A stretch of DNA of 64,000 nucleotides. Source: Thiothrix subterranea. GTDB taxonomy: Bacteria; Pseudomonadota; Gammaproteobacteria; Thiotrichales; Thiotrichaceae. The DNA lies in contig NZ_CP053482.1 in NCBI RefSeq assembly GCF_016772315.1, forward strand, positions 310,001 to 374,000, read 5' to 3'. The notes beneath the pieces are model-generated. The model ran no database searches. It worked only from the letters and a program-made list of their open reading frames with translations, and was not told the DNA's origin. Below are positions 24,880 to 36,524 of the stretch, in pieces. Position 1 is the first letter of the stretch. Every line of letters starts with the position of its first letter. The position numbers and the translations under genes were made by a program.

Positions 24880-26190
24880 ATGTTAAGAGTTATCGCTATC
24901 CTATTGATTATCTCGATTTTTATCCCGCTGGAATTTTATATCATGGTGGGTTCGGTGCGGGTCGAGGCTTACCGCGTGGTACTGGGTTTAGCGTTATTGT
25001 ATGCGCTGTTTAATTTGCGCGACGTGCTGCAACAAGCGGATCTCGTCGATATTTTGCTGTTTTGTCTAATCGGCATCGTATTCGCCAGCTTCTGGCAAAA
25101 TCATGGTATGCAAAAAGCAGTTGAATCAACCGGCATTTTTGCAATTGAAACCGCCGGTGCGTTTTATCTGGCGCGATTATTTATTACAACGCCGCAGCGG
25201 TTTTATTGGATCAACCAAACCTTTATTGCACTACTCGCCTTGCTCACGGTATTCACGCTCTACGAAGCCTTCAGTCAACACCGCATTCTGCATGAAATCG
25301 CTGAAAAACTGACGGGCAATCATGCTTTAGACCCGCGTCTTTATACCTATCATTACATTCGTTCTGGCATTATGCGGGCAACAAATTTGTTCGCTCACCC
25401 TATTTTGTATGGAACATTACTGGCATTGTTTTTCCCGTTTGTGCTGTTGTTAGTGGTGCGCTTCGGTACGCTGAATTATATGAGCAAATTGGTGGGAATC
25501 ACGGTTTCAATGCTACTGACCTTATCGTCAGCACCATTACTGGCATTGATTTTTCAGGGATTTACCGCCGTCTTAGTTAAGTTTTGGTATAACGCGCGGC
25601 AATTCTGGATTTCGCTGTTTTTTGGCGGTTTAGCGACAGCATTGTTAATCGAAGCGTTTTCCAATCGGGGATTTTTTGGAATTTTAATTTCGTATTTGAC
25701 CTTCAACCCGAATACCGGCTATTTCCGTATCCTGCAATGGGAATACACCGCCGATGACATCCGCGAGAATTTGATCTGGGGGATTGCGCACCATGATTGG
25801 ACACGCCCCTATTGGATGGAATGGATGGGGAATAGCATTGACAGTTTCTGGTTATTGCTGATTCTGCAACACGGCTTGTTTGCCTTAATCCTATTATTAC
25901 TCGCCTGTTTTTACGCGGTATTCCATGCCTTGAATCTCGTTCATCACCATCACGATCAATCCCGCTGGATGGTCTCCGCATGGATAGTGTCATTCATGTC
26001 GCTGATTTTGATTGGGTTTACCGTGGACTATTTCGGCAAATTACAACCGCTGTTCTTTTTTATGTTGGGCGCAATTGGCTGGGCGCAATATTATCCTTTC
26101 TGGAACCGTCAGGCAGAAGAATTGGTATCAGCAAGCGATTCCACCAATAATTCCTCTACCAATAAACTGAGAAGCAACGACAAGACATGA
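24880..26190 (+). CDS. Wzy-like polymerase / O-antigen ligase-type membrane protein
   Basis: 436 residues with about 10-11 membrane helices and a large loop near residues 250-320 (NTGYFRILQWEYTADDIRENLIWGIAHHDW), the layout of Wzy/WaaL proteins. It sits after the flippase, so polymerisation of the repeat unit is the likely role; sequence similarity in this family is too low to separate polymerase from ligase. An SD (AGGAAG) precedes ATG 24880. Overlaps the following acetyltransferase gene by 4 bases. Confidence 0.7.
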   Translation: MLRVIAILLIISIFIPLEFYIMVGSVRVEAYRVVLGLALLYALFNLRDVLQQADLVDILLFCLIGIVFASFWQNHGMQKAVESTGIFAIETAGAFYLARLFITTPQRFYWINQTFIALLALLTVFTLYEAFSQHRILHEIAEKLTGNHALDPRLYTYHYIRSGIMRATNLFAHPILYGTLLALFFPFVLLLVVRFGTLNYMSKLVGITVSMLLTLSSAPLLALIFQGFTAVLVKFWYNARQFWISLFFGGLATALLIEAFSNRGFFGILISYLTFNPNTGYFRILQWEYTADDIRENLIWGIAHHDWTRPYWMEWMGNSIDSFWLLLILQHGLFALILLLLACFYAVFHALNLVHHHHDQSRWMVSAWIVSFMSLILIGFTVDYFGKLQPLFFFMLGAIGWAQYYPFWNRQAEELVSASDSTNNSSTNKLRSNDKT

Positions 26191-26645
26191 GACTGCGTTT
26201 TATCAATCAAAGAATGTTTATGTGGCTGGTGTGGTTTCGTGACAGCCTGCTGTGGCTGCGCACGGGTTATTTCCGCAAGCTTTACGGCATGAATATTGCG
26301 CCGGATGTGCGAATTTCGTTTAAAGCCCGCTTGGATAAGACCAATCCACGCTGCATTGAAATCGGTGAAAAAACTTACATCGCGTTTGACAGTATCATTT
26401 TGGCACACGATTACGCAACCCGACGGCATGGTGGACAATTCGATCAGAAAACGCGCATTGGGGCTAACTGTTTCATCGGTTGTGGTGCTATAATTTTGCC
26501 CGGCGTGACCATCGGTGATCAAGTGATTGTCGGTGCAGGAAGTGTTGTCACCAAAGACGTGCCAGCGCATTCGATTGTGGCGGGTAATCCCGCAAAAGTC
26601 GTGCGTTCGGGAATTCAAACCATTGCTTACGGGAGATTGGCATGA
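26187..26645 (+). CDS. Hexapeptide-repeat acetyltransferase
   Basis: 152 residues. The C-terminal half has left-handed beta-helix hexapeptides (IGANCFIGCGAIILPGVTIGDQVIVGAG) and the VVTKDVPAHSIVAGNPAKVV ending of CysE/LacA/NodL-type sugar O-acetyltransferases. The predicted catalytic His lies in ILAHDYA. Probably acetylates a sugar of the repeat unit. Confidence 0.85.
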   Translation: MRLRFINQRMFMWLVWFRDSLLWLRTGYFRKLYGMNIAPDVRISFKARLDKTNPRCIEIGEKTYIAFDSIILAHDYATRRHGGQFDQKTRIGANCFIGCGAIILPGVTIGDQVIVGAGSVVTKDVPAHSIVAGNPAKVVRSGIQTIAYGRLA

Positions 26646-27571
26646 CGGCAAATGCAGAAATCAGCGTTATTCTGGTTTCTTACAATACGTCCGGTTACAT
26701 TCGCCGCGCATTGGAATCACTGTTTCGCGAAACCCAACTGAGCAGGATTGAAGTCATTGTGGTTGACAATGCCTCCAGTGACGACTCGGTGAGCATGATT
26801 CGGCAATTTTTCCCGCAAGTCCTATTGATTGAATCGGGTGCTAATCTGGGATTCGCCGGTGGTGTGCAATTGGGTGCGGCACAGGCGCACGGCAACTATT
26901 TGTTATTGCTGAACCCGGATACCGTAATCGTGAATGCGGCGGTAGATCGCTTGTTACGTTTCGCCAAACAATACCCTGACAGCGGCATATGGAGTGGCGT
27001 TACCCTCAACAATGACATGAGTTTGAACACGCAACACGCCTGGAGCAAACCGAATCCACGCGACCTGTTTTACAGCGCCGTGGGCTTGAGCAAGCTGTTT
27101 AGCAAAACTTGTTTATTCAATAATGCGAATTACGGTTGCTGGGAACGCGATACGATTAAGGATGTGGATATTGTGTCCGGTTGCTTCTTCCTCACCACAC
27201 GGGAATTGTGGGACAAACTCGGCGGCTTGGATGCCAGTTTCTTTATGTATGCCGAAGAAGCCGATTATTGTTTGCGTGCTAAAGCCTTAGGCCATCAGCC
27301 CATTGTGACCCCGGATGCTCGAATTATTCACCACGGTGGTGTCAGCCACAGCCATTTTTCAGGCAAACAAATCAAGTTACTCAAAGGCAAAGTGGAATTG
27401 TTTAACCGCCATGTCGTGGCTTGGCAGCGCCCCGTTTATAAAGCGCTACTGTATTGGTATGTGCTGAATAAATACCTGCTACACACCCTCTTCAAACCGA
27501 AATCGGCACAACGACGCGAATGGCAAACCGTATTTGCCAACCGTGCCGACTGGTTGCAGGGGTATCGTTGA
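26642..27571 (+). CDS. GT2 glycosyltransferase, rhamnosyltransferase-like
   Basis: 309 residues. GT-A fold markers: ISVILVSYNTSGYI, VVDNASSDDS, ANLGFAGG and a DxD-like LNPDT around residue 95, then FFMYAEEADYCLRAKALG. The ANLGFAGG and EEADYCLR motifs are typical of WbbL/rhamnosyltransferase-type enzymes, matching the dTDP-rhamnose genes upstream, but donor specificity is inferred. Cytoplasmic. It shares one base with the next gene's ATG. Confidence 0.85.
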   Translation: MTANAEISVILVSYNTSGYIRRALESLFRETQLSRIEVIVVDNASSDDSVSMIRQFFPQVLLIESGANLGFAGGVQLGAAQAHGNYLLLLNPDTVIVNAAVDRLLRFAKQYPDSGIWSGVTLNNDMSLNTQHAWSKPNPRDLFYSAVGLSKLFSKTCLFNNANYGCWERDTIKDVDIVSGCFFLTTRELWDKLGGLDASFFMYAEEADYCLRAKALGHQPIVTPDARIIHHGGVSHSHFSGKQIKLLKGKVELFNRHVVAWQRPVYKALLYWYVLNKYLLHTLFKPKSAQRREWQTVFANRADWLQGYR

Positions 27572-28395
27572 TGGCGAGTGTGATTGTGCCCGCACACAAT
27601 GAAGCCAGCGTGATTCGCCACTGTTTGGATAGTCTCAGCGCTCAAGCAGGTTTGGATACCCTGATTGTGGCTTGCAATGGCTGTACGGATAATACTGCTG
27701 AGATTGTTCGCAATGAATACCCGCACGCCATCTGCCTCGACATCGCTAAACCGTCCAAAGTCAATGCATTAAATGAAGCCGAAAAACACGTCACGAGCTG
27801 GCCGGTGTTTTATATTGATGCCGATACGCGCTTATCACCCCACGCGATTCAGACAATTATTACTGCAATGGCAAGCGGTAGCCCTTTGTTGGCAGCACCC
27901 GAACCAGTGATTGATACCTCGCAATCTTCTTGGGTAGTACAGCAGTATTACCGGCTGTGGTTGCAACTTCCCTATATTCGTGAAGGGGTGGTGGCCACCT
28001 GTAGTTACGTCATTAGTCAGGCAGGGCGTGAGCGTTTTCAACAATTTCCTGACATTATTAACGATGATGGTTTTGTACGCTGTCAATTTGACGCGCAGGA
28101 ACGCCACAATATTGCTGGCACACAAATATTTATTAACGCCCCGCGAAACCTGAGTTCTTTGATCAAGATTAAAACTCGCGCTCGTCTGGGAAACATGCAA
28201 TTAGCGGCGGCTCAGCTTTGCACGAAAACCGATAAAAAAGCGTACTCCAGCATCTTACTCGACAAACTGATGAGTCGGGATGCCGTAGCCACTGTGGTCT
28301 ACCTGTTAATTGCAAGTTTCATTCGCTGGCGGGCTGCGCGGCAATACCACCACTTGCAAACCTATACGTGGGAAAAAGATCAATCTTCACGCTAA
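27571..28395 (+). CDS. GT2 family glycosyltransferase
   Basis: 274 residues from ATG 27571 (TGATG coupling). SVIVPAHNEASVIRHCLDSL and CNGCTDNTAEIV form the nucleotide-binding half, and the DxD is IDADTR near residue 82. The C-terminal part carries hydrophobic helices (AVATVVYLLIASFIRW) that may touch the membrane. Last gene of the coupled run beginning at rmlA. Sugar specificity is unknown. Confidence 0.85.
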   Translation: MASVIVPAHNEASVIRHCLDSLSAQAGLDTLIVACNGCTDNTAEIVRNEYPHAICLDIAKPSKVNALNEAEKHVTSWPVFYIDADTRLSPHAIQTIITAMASGSPLLAAPEPVIDTSQSSWVVQQYYRLWLQLPYIREGVVATCSYVISQAGRERFQQFPDIINDDGFVRCQFDAQERHNIAGTQIFINAPRNLSSLIKIKTRARLGNMQLAAAQLCTKTDKKAYSSILLDKLMSRDAVATVVYLLIASFIRWRAARQYHHLQTYTWEKDQSSR

Positions 28396-28561
28396 AAAAT
28401 GTGCCGTTTGTATTTTTTTTACGACAAAAATCCAAACATAGGCTATATTAGGAAACAGTTTTGGCAACTACCGAGTGTCTTAAAAAGTTGCCCGTTGGCG
28501 GACTATTTATTTGTATAACAAACAGATAATGCTTTATCGTCATTACATTATGATACTTGTC

Positions 28562-28587
28562 ACAACAAGTTGACGTGTTGTTTTTTT
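28562..28587 (+). terminator. Possible terminator after the rml-to-GT2 operon
   Basis: ACAACA (28562-28567) and TGTTGT (28576-28581) form a 6-bp AT-rich stem followed by seven T. The stem is weak. It lies in the 288-base gap before the WcaJ-like gene, which otherwise shows no gene or clear promoter to me. Confidence 0.4.
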
Positions 28588-28683
28588 GCATCACATTTCA
28601 GCGAGGTTAGAACAAGTTTGCTTATTGACAATAAACTCCATAATGGCTTGTTGGCGCAGCCATTGTCAGAGGATAACGGTTGA

Positions 28684-30084
28684 ATGGAACATTTGAAGGT
28701 AAACAACAAAATCAGTGCTGAACTGATCTATCGCAGTACAGATACGCTGATTATTTTGGGTATTTTGCTCCTAGCTTCTTTGCATTCCAGTACTTACAAC
28801 ATCCAAGGCTATCTGATTATCGGCTTGGCTGCTTCTCTGCTGTTTGGTCTCATTGGTCGATTCACCGACATTTATACCTCATGGAGCGGACGACCCTTCT
28901 TCCGCGATGAAGTCATCCGCCTTATTGTGACCTGGTTAGTCACCTTTTTGTTCCTCATTTTTATTATTTTTGTCGTAAAAACTTCTGAAGACTATTCACG
29001 CTTTGTGTTGATAAGCTGGTTATTCGTCACTCCGGTTCTATTAATCAGCAGCCGCTATGCCTTGCGCATCTTGCAAGCTTCACTCAAACGTATCGGTCTT
29101 AACAATCATAGCATCGCGATTGCAGGTATTACCAAACAAGGTTTGCACTTTGCCGAAATGATTGAAAGCCAACCTCACTCTGGATTTCAAATTGCGGGAT
29201 TTTACCATCTGGAAGACGATGGCTCTGAGCTGGAACTTCCTCGGCACTATGCCCGACTGGGTGATGCAAACGCCATGAAAGAAGCTGCTCGCACAGGCGA
29301 ATGGGATCAAATTTACCTCGCGCCCTCCTCAGAACAATCCTTATTATCGAAACGGTTAATCAATGAACTGGCAGATACCATCACGCCAATCCGTTTGATT
29401 CCCGACGACTTCACCAACACCCTACTACACAGCCGTTACATGGAAATTGCTGAAACCCCCATTCTACGCATTTACGACGCGCCGCTGTCTGCGCAACGTG
29501 CCTTCGTTAAGCGTCTCGAAGATTTATTTTTAGGCATGTTGATTTTACTATTGGTTTCTCCGTTGATGCTGGGAATCGCGCTGGCAATCAAACTGTCTTC
29601 ACGGGGGCCGATTTTGTTTAAGCAGAGCCGCCACGGTTTACGCGGGGAAACGTTTCAGGTACTCAAATTTCGCACCATGACGGTTTGCGAGAATGGCAAA
29701 CATATCAAACAAGCCACCCGTAACGATTGCCGCATTACCCGCGTTGGTGCATTCCTGCGCAAAACTTCACTGGATGAACTGCCACAGTTTTTCAATGTAC
29801 TGCAAGGACACATGTCAATTGTTGGCCCACGCCCTCACGCGGTTGCACACAATGAAGAGTACCGCCAACTGATCCCCGGCTATATGCGTCGCCATTTAAT
29901 GAAACCCGGCATCACTGGCTGGGCGCAGGTGAACGGCTGGCGCGGCGAAACCGATACCCTTTTCAAAATGGAGAAGCGGGTAGAACTCGATATGGAATAC
30001 ATTCGTAGCTGGAGCTTGACGCTGGATCTCAGAATCATTTTCGTCACTGCCTTCAAAACCTTGCACGATAAAAATGCTTATTAG
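28684..30084 (+). CDS. Undecaprenyl-phosphate sugar-1-phosphate transferase (WcaJ/PssY type)
   Basis: Starts repeat-unit synthesis by moving a hexose-1-phosphate onto undecaprenyl phosphate. 466 residues: four N-terminal membrane helices (to ~125), a cytoplasmic CoA_binding_3 domain (~140-260), a fifth hydrophobic segment (~277-300) and the C-terminal bacterial sugar transferase domain with [37 protein letters not shown] and GPRPHA. This length and order fit the WcaJ/EpsB-type proteins. Probably glucose-1-phosphate specific, which is inferred. Confidence 0.9.
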   Translation: MEHLKVNNKISAELIYRSTDTLIILGILLLASLHSSTYNIQGYLIIGLAASLLFGLIGRFTDIYTSWSGRPFFRDEVIRLIVTWLVTFLFLIFIIFVVKTSEDYSRFVLISWLFVTPVLLISSRYALRILQASLKRIGLNNHSIAIAGITKQGLHFAEMIESQPHSGFQIAGFYHLEDDGSELELPRHYARLGDANAMKEAARTGEWDQIYLAPSSEQSLLSKRLINELADTITPIRLIPDDFTNTLLHSRYMEIAETPILRIYDAPLSAQRAFVKRLEDLFLGMLILLLVSPLMLGIALAIKLSSRGPILFKQSRHGLRGETFQVLKFRTMTVCENGKHIKQATRNDCRITRVGAFLRKTSLDELPQFFNVLQGHMSIVGPRPHAVAHNEEYRQLIPGYMRRHLMKPGITGWAQVNGWRGETDTLFKMEKRVELDMEYIRSWSLTLDLRIIFVTAFKTLHDKNAY

Positions 30085-30099
30085 CGCCCGCACACATTC

Positions 30100-31188
30100 G
30101 TGAGAATCGAACAACTGACCTTCACCCGTTATGTCGCGGCACTAACGGTGGTGTTCTTTCACTATGGCATGACGGTGTTTCCTGCAAATGTGCCGTGGGT
30201 AAATCCGGTATTGGCGGCGGGGCCGATTGCAGTCAGTTACTTTTACGTGCTTTCCGGCTTCATTATGGCGATTGCGTATTATCGACCTGAGCAGCCGCAA
30301 CAAGCCTTTGCTACGCGGCGTTATTGGTGGGCGCGAATCGCTCGAATTTACCCCGTTTACTTATTAGCGCTATTGCTGATGATAGCGGCGAAATACCAAA
30401 CGGTGGGCAGTGAACCGTTAACGGTCGCGCTGAGTGTCAGCATGTTGCAGGCATGGATACCGGGCTACCCCATCACCCTGAATACGCCCGGCTGGTCATT
30501 ATCCGTAGAAGCTTTTTTCTACTTGTGTTTCCCGCTATTGATTCTGTTGGTGAAACGCTACCCTTTGAGTAATCTCACCCTAGCAGCCGGAATATTATGG
30601 CTAGTAACGCAGCTTGGGCATGGCCTCTTGCTCAACACAGAAGCCTATGCGCCACGTGGACTGTTACATGATTTCATTTTTTATAACCCGCTAATGCACT
30701 TGAATACATTCATGATTGGCTTTAGCGCTGGTGCATGGCTGCGAACAGGTCGCCTCAACCGTTTCAGTGCGCCGCTTATCAATATCAGTGGCTTACTATT
30801 GGTTTCCGTGCTGATTATCGGCTTGCTGATTAGCCGCCAAACGCTGATTGATGCCAGTGGGATTACGTTTGACTACACTAATGGACTGATTGCGCCGTTA
30901 TTTTTGCTATTCATTGTGCTGCTGGCACTCAATACTGGCAAAATCAGCCAATGTTTACAGCATAAATGGTTGGTATTGCTCGGTGAAGCCAGTTTTTCAC
31001 TGTATATTCTGCAAAAGCCGCTGCATGGCATCTATGAAAAACTCATGCCTGCTGCAATAAATCCGCACGGAGCACTGCACTTCTACGTATTTGTCGTGCT
31101 ATTAACCATTAGTGCCTTATGCTCCTATTGGTTTTTTGAAGCACCCGCACGGCGCTGGCTCAACAACTTTGTTAACCGTACCCCCTAA
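30100..31188 (+). CDS. Acyltransferase family 3 membrane protein
   Basis: 362 residues with about ten membrane helices. The family-3 signatures are FTRYVAALTVVFFHYG (His in the N-terminal helix), LSGFIMAI, RRYWWARIARIYPVYL and the WSLSVEAFFYL box. OatA/ExoZ-type enzymes O-acetylate or succinylate surface polysaccharides. Start GTG 30100, 15 bases after the WcaJ-like stop and without a strong SD. Substrate inferred from context. Confidence 0.85.
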   Translation: MRIEQLTFTRYVAALTVVFFHYGMTVFPANVPWVNPVLAAGPIAVSYFYVLSGFIMAIAYYRPEQPQQAFATRRYWWARIARIYPVYLLALLLMIAAKYQTVGSEPLTVALSVSMLQAWIPGYPITLNTPGWSLSVEAFFYLCFPLLILLVKRYPLSNLTLAAGILWLVTQLGHGLLLNTEAYAPRGLLHDFIFYNPLMHLNTFMIGFSAGAWLRTGRLNRFSAPLINISGLLLVSVLIIGLLISRQTLIDASGITFDYTNGLIAPLFLLFIVLLALNTGKISQCLQHKWLVLLGEASFSLYILQKPLHGIYEKLMPAAINPHGALHFYVFVVLLTISALCSYWFFEAPARRWLNNFVNRTP

Positions 31189-31242
31189 GAGTTGCTACAA
31201 TCGGGCGCTATATTTCAACTTGGCCGACAGACCATTCATACC

Positions 31243-33252
31243 ATGCGAAACGAACAGTACAATAACCAAACCAGCCAAACTCAGCGTGCTTATGCCCCTG
31301 ACGTATTCAAGAAATCGGATACACTGAATTTACGTGAATTCGGGCGCACCTTAGTGCGGCGCAAGCGCATGATTCTATTAATTATAGCAATCACCCTGCT
31401 ATTAACATTATTGTTTACTCTGTTCAGCAAACCGTTATACCGAGCTACCGCCACTTTACACATTGAACGTGAATCCAGCAAAGTGGTCGACTTCGACACG
31501 ACGCTGGGTTCTGACGATATTCGTGATACCCGCGACTTTTACCAAACACAGTTTGAACTGATTCGCAGCCGTGGTTTAGCCACGCAAGTCATTAAAGATC
31601 TTAACTTAGCAGAAAAACTGTCCAGCACGTCGCTCATTGGACAAATCAAAGCACAGTTTAGTCAGCCGAGTACGGATAACCCAAACGCGGCACTTGAAGA
31701 TTTATTCTTAGACAATTTAAGCATCGAACCTGTCAAAAACTCGCGCTTGGTAGCGGTTAGCTATGTCTCGCCTGACCCTGTTCAAGCCGCTGAAATTGCT
31801 AATACAGTGGTGGATACATTCAAAACAATCAATGGCACACGGCGTTTGGATAGTATGACGGCTATTTCCTCAAAGCTAAAGGCAACGGTTGATGCTCTCA
31901 AAGCGCAGATGGACACGGCAGAAGAAGCCTTACAGACGCACATGCGTAAACACAATATATCCGAGCAAGACGGCATCGTTTCCACTCCCACACTGAAGGC
32001 GCTGGAACAGCGTAATGATGAATTAAGCCGGATACGCCAGCAACGCACGGATCAAGAAAGCCAAAATGCCACTCTCACGGACGATAAACGTCAGTTGAAT
32101 CTCGAAGCATTAGATGTGCTTAAACGCGAAGAATCCGATTTGGTTACAGAAATAGATACAACCAAACAAACACAAGATGAAATTATCAACACGTATCGTA
32201 CCCTCCAGCAAGAATTCTTCGACCAAAAAGAACGCTATAAACCCCTGAAGAAGCGCTTAGGAGAAGTCAGTATTGCCGGAAGTTTATTCACCGACAATAT
32301 TGCAGTCATTGATAAAGCAGAAGTTCCGTCGAGAAAATTCAAACCGAATTTATCAACCAATCTGCTGTTTGGTAGCCTATTGGGATTATTGTTAGGCATG
32401 TCAGCGGCCTTCATGCGCGAATTTTTGGATGATACGGTCAAAGATATTAATGAACTGGAACGCACGACCCAACTCCCCGTGCTCGCGGTCATGGCAGAAA
32501 CCACTGATATTAACAGCCGCCAATTGGCAACCGCCACCATTAGCAAACCACGTTCCGCGATTGCTGAAGCGTTCCGTTCGCTGCGCACCAGTTTACGTCT
32601 CACGCACCAAGGCGCTGAAACTCCGGTCATTGTCATCACCAGCGCCAGCCCCGATGAAGGCAAAACCACCACTGCCAGTAATTTAGCCTGCGCTTATGCT
32701 TCAGCGGGGAATCGCGTCTTGCTGATAGATGCCGATATGCGCAACCCTTCACTGCACAAAACGCTAGGGATTCACGCCAAGCATGGGTTGTCAAACTATT
32801 TATCCGGGGCATTGAACAGCCGTGACCTGATTCAAATCACGGACATCCCGAACTTATATTTATTAACGGCAGGAAGCTTGCCCGATGATCCTGCCGAATT
32901 GCTGTCTTCACCCCACATGCGCGTGTTACTCGACAGTGCCAAACAAGATTTCGATCAAATCATTGTGGATAGCCCACCGGTATTAGGGCTGGCTGATGCA
33001 TTGATTCTCGCCTCGCAATCTTCTGCCACGTTACTCACCGTTTGTGCCGAGCATACTCGCATGGCGATCCTGCAAAATGCGCTAACCCGTTTACGCCGCG
33101 CCCAAGCACCGCTGGCGGGCATATTGTTGAATCGTGTTGATTTGAATAACGGTTATGGCGAAGATTACGGCGGTTACGTTTACCAAGCAGACGTACAACG
33201 CGCCAAACCCACCGCCGTGAGTAAATGGCTAAGCGCTTTGAAAAAACTCTAA
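31243..33252 (+). CDS. Wzc-type polysaccharide co-polymerase and tyrosine autokinase
   Basis: 669 residues from ATG 31243 (the frame is open from TTG 31192). A Wzz domain is bounded by a membrane helix near 43-62 and a second at ~372-390, with a periplasmic coiled-coil rich region between. The cytoplasmic BY-kinase follows: Walker A SPDEGKTT (469-476), Walker A' LLIDADMRNP (493-502) and Walker B IIVDSPP (573-579). A tyrosine cluster (Tyr638, 642, 645, 647) near the C-terminus is the likely autophosphorylation site, and EAFRSLR is the kinase-activation motif. It controls chain length and export. No Wzb phosphatase or Wza channel is adjacent. Confidence 0.9.
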   Translation: MRNEQYNNQTSQTQRAYAPDVFKKSDTLNLREFGRTLVRRKRMILLIIAITLLLTLLFTLFSKPLYRATATLHIERESSKVVDFDTTLGSDDIRDTRDFYQTQFELIRSRGLATQVIKDLNLAEKLSSTSLIGQIKAQFSQPSTDNPNAALEDLFLDNLSIEPVKNSRLVAVSYVSPDPVQAAEIANTVVDTFKTINGTRRLDSMTAISSKLKATVDALKAQMDTAEEALQTHMRKHNISEQDGIVSTPTLKALEQRNDELSRIRQQRTDQESQNATLTDDKRQLNLEALDVLKREESDLVTEIDTTKQTQDEIINTYRTLQQEFFDQKERYKPLKKRLGEVSIAGSLFTDNIAVIDKAEVPSRKFKPNLSTNLLFGSLLGLLLGMSAAFMREFLDDTVKDINELERTTQLPVLAVMAETTDINSRQLATATISKPRSAIAEAFRSLRTSLRLTHQGAETPVIVITSASPDEGKTTTASNLACAYASAGNRVLLIDADMRNPSLHKTLGIHAKHGLSNYLSGALNSRDLIQITDIPNLYLLTAGSLPDDPAELLSSPHMRVLLDSAKQDFDQIIVDSPPVLGLADALILASQSSATLLTVCAEHTRMAILQNALTRLRRAQAPLAGILLNRVDLNNGYGEDYGGYVYQADVQRAKPTAVSKWLSALKKL

Positions 33253-33266
33253 TCAGGAAACACACC

Positions 33267-33725
33267 ATGTTCATTGCACTCGCTTTACACGTTCTCGCCG
33301 TCGTCATCTGGGTAGGTGGCATGTTTTTCGCGTACATGGCATTGCGTCCAGTAGCCGCAATCGTGCTGGAACCACCGCAACGCCTCACCTTATGGAATGG
33401 CGTATTCGGGCGCTTTTTCCCGTGGGTTTGGGCAGCGATTATCGTTATTCTAGGGTCAGGTTACTGGATGCTCCTCGGACCATTCGGTGGTTTTGCGAAT
33501 GCGCCGGTATTCGTTCACATCATGAATGGACTAGGGCTGGTAATGATGCTGATCTTCTTTCATGTGTATTTCGCGCCTTATCAAAAGTTACGCAAAGCAG
33601 TTGCCGCCCAAAACTGGGCGGATGGCGGCAAAGCGTTAGCGCAAATTCGCGTATTGGTCGGCATTAACACACTGATCGGGATACTCACGATTCTGATTGC
33701 ATCAGGCGGAAAATACCTGCTGTGA
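33267..33725 (+). CDS. CopD-like integral membrane protein
   Basis: 152 residues with four membrane helices; His residues in ALHVLAVVIWVGGMFF and FVHIMNG, and H in IFFHVYF, resemble the CopD/DUF-type heme- or copper-associated membrane family. ATG 33267 follows AGGAAACA at good spacing; the open frame begins upstream at 33225 inside the Wzc gene. 14 bases after the Wzc-like stop, and its stop overlaps the next gene. Function unknown. Confidence 0.7.
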   Translation: MFIALALHVLAVVIWVGGMFFAYMALRPVAAIVLEPPQRLTLWNGVFGRFFPWVWAAIIVILGSGYWMLLGPFGGFANAPVFVHIMNGLGLVMMLIFFHVYFAPYQKLRKAVAAQNWADGGKALAQIRVLVGINTLIGILTILIASGGKYLL

Positions 33726-34190
33726 ATGCGGTATTGCGGCTAGGCGATGTCGGGAAGAAAACTGTCACCGCCCTACTAGCGCGTTATGGCTTGCGCCTGA
33801 AACAGGTGGCGGATAACGACACCATTCCCGGCAGCTATTGGCACGAAGACGAAGCGGGCATTATTGGCTTGGATGTGTTGGTGCGGCAAGATACCCCGCT
33901 GCACTCCATCCTGCATGAAAGTTGTCACATTATCTGCATGGATGAAGCCCGCCGCGCCGTGTTACACACGGATGCCGGAGGCGAGTATGCAGAAGAGGAC
34001 GCGGTTTGCTACCTGCAAATCCTGTTAGCCGATTGCATTCCCGATTTCGGGCGGGAGCGCATGTGGCAAGACATGGATGCTTGGGGTTACACGTTCCGTC
34101 TTGGCTCTGCACAATGCTGGTTTCAGGAAGATGCCGAGGATGCTTTTGAATGGCTGGTGCAACATGGATTATTGACCCCAAGTGGCGAGT

Positions 34191-34213
<23 letters not shown>
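33722..34213 (+). CDS. Unrecognised protein with a HExxH-type motif
   Basis: 163 residues from GTG 33722, overlapping the CopD-like stop. HESCHIICMDEARR near residue 65 is a HExxH zinc-peptidase-like motif, followed by an acidic YAEEDAVCYLQ helix, so a metal-dependent hydrolase is possible. There is no signal peptide. It carries several cysteines and a C-terminal hydrophobic stretch. I do not recognise the family by name, although similar small HExxH proteins occur in other proteobacteria. Its end overlaps the convergent DUF1624 gene by 23 bases. Confidence 0.6.
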
Positions 34214-36010
<1,797 letters not shown>

Positions 36011-36021
36011 TCATAAGTCAA

Positions 36022-36516
36022 TTAAACGTGTAGGGACGCTTCGCCACGAGCAATGCCCATGCCGCCGGAGCGCACCACTTCAATAATGCGGTAATCTTTC
36101 AACGCATTCACAAACGCATCCAATTTACTGCGGTCGCCCGTCAACTCAATCGTGTAGGTTTTTTCGCTGACATCAATGATGTTGCCCCGGAAAATATCCG
36201 ACAAGCGCTTGACCGCTTCACACGCCACGTGTTTATCCACGGCGACTTTGACGAACATTATCTCGCGTTCAATGTGCGCATACTGCGCCAGATCCATGAC
36301 CTTAACCACATCAATCAACTTGTTGAGTTGCTTAATGATTTGTTCCACGATTTCTTCGCTACCGCGCGTCACCACGGTCAAGCGCGACAAGGTGGCGTCA
36401 TCGGTCGGTGCGACCGTCAGGGATTCAATATTGTAGCCACGCGCAGAGAATAACCCGGCAACACGCGACAACGCGCCCGCTTCATTCTCCATCAAAATGG
36501 AAATTACATGCCGCAT
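36022..36516 (-). CDS. ilvN: Acetolactate synthase, regulatory (small) subunit
   Basis: 164 residues. N-terminal ACT domain (ISILMENEAGALSRVAGLFSARGYNIESLTVAPT), the feedback site for valine, and a C-terminal half with AFVNALKDYRIIEVVRSGGMGIARG. It binds the large subunit encoded 8 bases upstream. Of the E. coli isozymes it resembles IlvH more than IlvN in length; many genomes use ilvN or ilvH for this single small subunit. Confidence 0.95.
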   Translation of the reverse strand: MRHVISILMENEAGALSRVAGLFSARGYNIESLTVAPTDDATLSRLTVVTRGSEEIVEQIIKQLNKLIDVVKVMDLAQYAHIEREIMFVKVAVDKHVACEAVKRLSDIFRGNIIDVSEKTYTIELTGDRSKLDAFVNALKDYRIIEVVRSGGMGIARGEASLHV

Positions 36517-36524
36517 TTTGTCAC

